A DNA stretch of 15,862 bases from JAHHUH01 sp045123075 (GTDB lineage Bacteria; Bacillota; Negativicutes; Acidaminococcales; Acidaminococcaceae): the NCBI GenBank assembly GCA_045123075.1, contig JBGVIJ010000040.1:1-15862 (forward strand), given 5' to 3'. Under the pieces are notes generated by a model. The model saw only the letters and a program-made list of their open reading frames with translations, was not told the DNA's origin and did no database searches. A program made the translations under genes and the position numbers. This document shows, one piece after another, positions 13,966 through 15,862 of the stretch. Position 1 is the stretch's first letter. Every line of letters begins with the position of its first letter.

Positions 13966-14973
13966 ATGTCAGAAAAGCTGATGAAACGCTTAACGATATT
14001 GTTTGCCTTTGTGGTGTTGATATCCGTAGCGGTAATTTATTTTACATTTGATATAAGAGCTTTAGAATACTTAACTATGTTCAAGCCTCAATGCATTTTG
14101 CTTGCATTAGGTTGTTTGGCTGTGGGTTTGTTCTTTGACGGTTTACGTCTTATTACTTTGGCAGATGTAACCGGTGCAAAGCTTACCTTGAAGCAAGTGG
14201 TTAATGTAGTGCTGAGTAACTATTTCCTTGCACTTGTTACTCCTGGTGCAAGTGGGGGAGCTATTGCGCAAATTATGTTTATGCGCAAGGCGGGTGTACC
14301 TATGGCTAAAGCTACGGTAGTAGTTTTGGTGCGTACGGTTATGTCCATTTTCTTCCTAATTTTGCTTGTGCCTGTTGTGTTGCACAACGATAGCGATATA
14401 GGAGAATGGATGGCTCCTTCCGTAATCATGACGGTGTCCGTTTTGTTTACTTCTTTGCCGGTGTTGGTATTCTTTTTGATGCGAACTCAGTATCCGGAAA
14501 AATGGCTTGATAAGTTGACTAGCAAGTTCTCTTACACCACTCGTCAAAACTGCTTTATTTGGTACGAAGAGTTTAAGAATGCTTTTAAGATTATGGCAAA
14601 GCATCCCTTAAAGGTGTTTAGAGCTTTTATTGAATCTGGTCTTAGCTTGTTAGGCATTTATGCTACGGTTCCAGCGTTTTTTACTGGTCTGAACAATTTT
14701 AGTTTTGATTTGTTCGAGGTTATGGGCAGGATGATTCTGCTGAACCTTGTGTTATATTTCTCTCCAACTCCCGGTGGTAGTGGGGTAGCAGAAGTTGGCT
14801 TTGTTGCCTTGTTCTCCAACATTCTTCCTGATGGCGTAGTAGGTATTATGGCGGTTATGTGGCGCTTTGCTGCAGAATATTTACCGTTCCTTTTAGGTGC
14901 TTTTGTTTCCATACGTGCCTTTGGTGCTGATGTTATGAATATGGCAAGCATTAGTGGCAATAAGAAAAAATAA
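13966..14973 (+). CDS. UPF0104 / LPG-synthase-like multi-spanning membrane protein
   Basis: 335 residues with about seven or eight membrane helices. The family marks are TPGASGGAIAQIMFMRKAGV (about 86-105) and SPTPGGSGVAEVGF (about 264-277), the two conserved glycine-rich loops of the PF03706 family. That family includes the flippase-like membrane part of MprF, AglD and HpnL. No soluble aminoacyl-transferase domain of MprF is present, so lysyl-phosphatidylglycerol synthesis is unlikely. Members are often encoded with lipid glycosyltransferases and are suspected lipid or lipid-sugar transporters. It begins directly after the stop of the deacetylase gene, and 18 bases separate it from the glycosyltransferase, so the three are probably co-translated. 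Substrate unknown. Confidence 0.85.
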   Translation: MSEKLMKRLTILFAFVVLISVAVIYFTFDIRALEYLTMFKPQCILLALGCLAVGLFFDGLRLITLADVTGAKLTLKQVVNVVLSNYFLALVTPGASGGAIAQIMFMRKAGVPMAKATVVVLVRTVMSIFFLILLVPVVLHNDSDIGEWMAPSVIMTVSVLFTSLPVLVFFLMRTQYPEKWLDKLTSKFSYTTRQNCFIWYEEFKNAFKIMAKHPLKVFRAFIESGLSLLGIYATVPAFFTGLNNFSFDLFEVMGRMILLNLVLYFSPTPGGSGVAEVGFVALFSNILPDGVVGIMAVMWRFAAEYLPFLLGAFVSIRAFGADVMNMASISGNKKK

Positions 14974-14991
14974 AGTTTTTGAGGTTGTGTA

Positions 14992-15862
14992 ATGAATCAA
15001 TACGAAAAAAAGAGCCTGTTTATTTTAACAGCTGTAATCGTTTTCATGGTGTTCTTTGGTATTGGAGGAGTTCCTCTGCTTGATCCCGATGAACCAGTTT
15101 ATGCAGAAACCGCCCGTGAAATGATTTTAACTGGTGACTATTTGTCTCCCAGGATTTTTGGCGATTATTGGTATGATAAACCACCTATGTACTACTGGCT
15201 TGTTGCCATAGCTTTCCATATTTTTGGTGACGGCGAATTTGCAGCACGTTTCCCTGCCGGATTAATGGCAGGCGGTACTGCGCTGATGATGTATTTTTCT
15301 GTGACCAAGTTGTTCAATGAAAAAGCAGGCTTCTGGTCTTCCTTAGTTTTGTCCAGCAGCATTATGTTCTTTTATATGGGCAAAGCAGCTGTTACGGATA
15401 CAACGCTACTGTTCTTTATGACAGGTGCTCTTTTGTGCTTCTTACATAAGCGTTATTGGCTGATGTATATCTGTATGGCACTTGGTACAGTAACAAAGGG
15501 GCCTATTGGTGTTGTTTTCCCCGGTACCATCATTTTCTTGTACTTGCTCTTTATGGGGCAACTCCGTGAAATCTTCCGTATGCATCCCATTCGTGGCATT
15601 TTGCTGTATTTTATGGTTGCTAGTCCTTGGTATTATGCTATGTATACCGTTCATGGTATGGATTTTATTAATACTTTCCTTGGTTTCCATAATATTACTC
15701 GTTTTACCACTCCTGAACACGCTAGCCGTGTAACTTTCTGGTATTACTTCCCTGTAATTATTTTGGGTATGTTCCCGTGGACAGGCATTTTATTCCAGTC
15801 TATTAAATCTTCCATTAGCGATAGCCGTATCGACGAAATGCGTACCTTGATGTTTATGCACG
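14992..15862 (+). CDS. ArnT-like GT39-family membrane glycosyltransferase (cut by window end)
   Basis: ATG 14992 follows GAGG (14981-14984) and stays open for 290 codons to the edge; family members have about 500-580 residues, so roughly half is visible. A first helix (about 9-28) leads to the GT-C catalytic loop LDPDEPVYAETAREM (30-44), matching the DEPRYAEIAREM signature of ArnT and relatives. YDKPPMYYWL (61-70), GTVTKGPIG (165-173) and FWYYFP (249-254) are further family marks. Enzymes of this group use undecaprenyl-phosphate sugars as donors, typically adding aminoarabinose or another sugar to lipid A on the periplasmic face. The acceptor and donor here are not determined. It is the last visible gene of the larB-to-end run. 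Confidence 0.88.
   Translation, partial: MNQYEKKSLFILTAVIVFMVFFGIGGVPLLDPDEPVYAETAREMILTGDYLSPRIFGDYWYDKPPMYYWLVAIAFHIFGDGEFAARFPAGLMAGGTALMMYFSVTKLFNEKAGFWSSLVLSSSIMFFYMGKAAVTDTTLLFFMTGALLCFLHKRYWLMYICMALGTVTKGPIGVVFPGTIIFLYLLFMGQLREIFRMHPIRGILLYFMVASPWYYAMYTVHGMDFINTFLGFHNITRFTTPEHASRVTFWYYFPVIILGMFPWTGILFQSIKSSISDSRIDEMRTLMFMH

Noticed and set aside
15442..15733. Two small frames near the right edge
   Set aside because: Both overlap the open ArnT-like frame that runs from 14992 to the edge and carries clear family motifs.

Overview
The window reads as chromosomal DNA of a low-to-moderate GC, Gram-negative-type Firmicute, most likely one of the Negativicutes (possibly Acidaminococcaceae such as Phascolarctobacterium; the genus is a guess from memory). 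The Firmicute signs are strong GGAGG ribosome sites, RNase HIII, and a holin-like small toxin. The outer-membrane signs are an RND efflux pump and an ArnT-like glycosyltransferase. Nearly all genes are on the + strand. The exceptions are one small orphan gene (704-928) and a predicted antisense RNA.

Layout. 1-184 is the 3' end of an unrecognised helical protein, followed by two hairpins (212-233, 265-301). 377-650 looks like a compact type I toxin-antitoxin locus. It holds a 25-residue hydrophobic toxin-like ORF (429-506), a hairpin hiding its ribosome site, and a strong opposite-strand promoter (619-646) driving a short RNA that ends at a terminator just past the toxin stop. 704-928 (-) encodes a 74-residue Asp/Asn/Tyr-rich orphan. 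1112-3661 is phosphoenolpyruvate synthase (ppsA) as a single-gene unit. It has a good promoter, a perfect 18-bp palindrome over the -10 box and a strong terminator. A MITE-like palindromic repeat (3661-3778) abuts that terminator. 3817-5721 is a three-gene type IV pilus / type II secretion remnant or satellite: a prepilin peptidase, a PilM-PilN-like fusion and a PilO-like protein.

From 5776 an extended -10 promoter starts a long co-directional run with no terminator that I can see: RND adaptor and pump, larB, larC, rnhC, a ChbG/HpnK-type deacetylase, a UPF0104/LPG-synthase-type membrane protein, and an ArnT/GT39 glycosyltransferase cut by the window edge. Gaps are short or negative from larB onward, so that part is probably one operon. 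LarB and LarC make part of the nickel-pincer nucleotide cofactor (no larE or larA is in view). The last three genes plausibly modify a lipid-linked glycan or lipid A.

The most interesting unannotated-type element is the toxin/antisense locus at 377-650. After it come the ppsA operator palindrome, the deacetylase/flippase-like/ArnT trio, the 72-residue histidine-rich insert of LarC, and the isolated pilus-assembly trio. No CRISPR array, tRNA, rRNA, complete insertion sequence or phage gene was seen.
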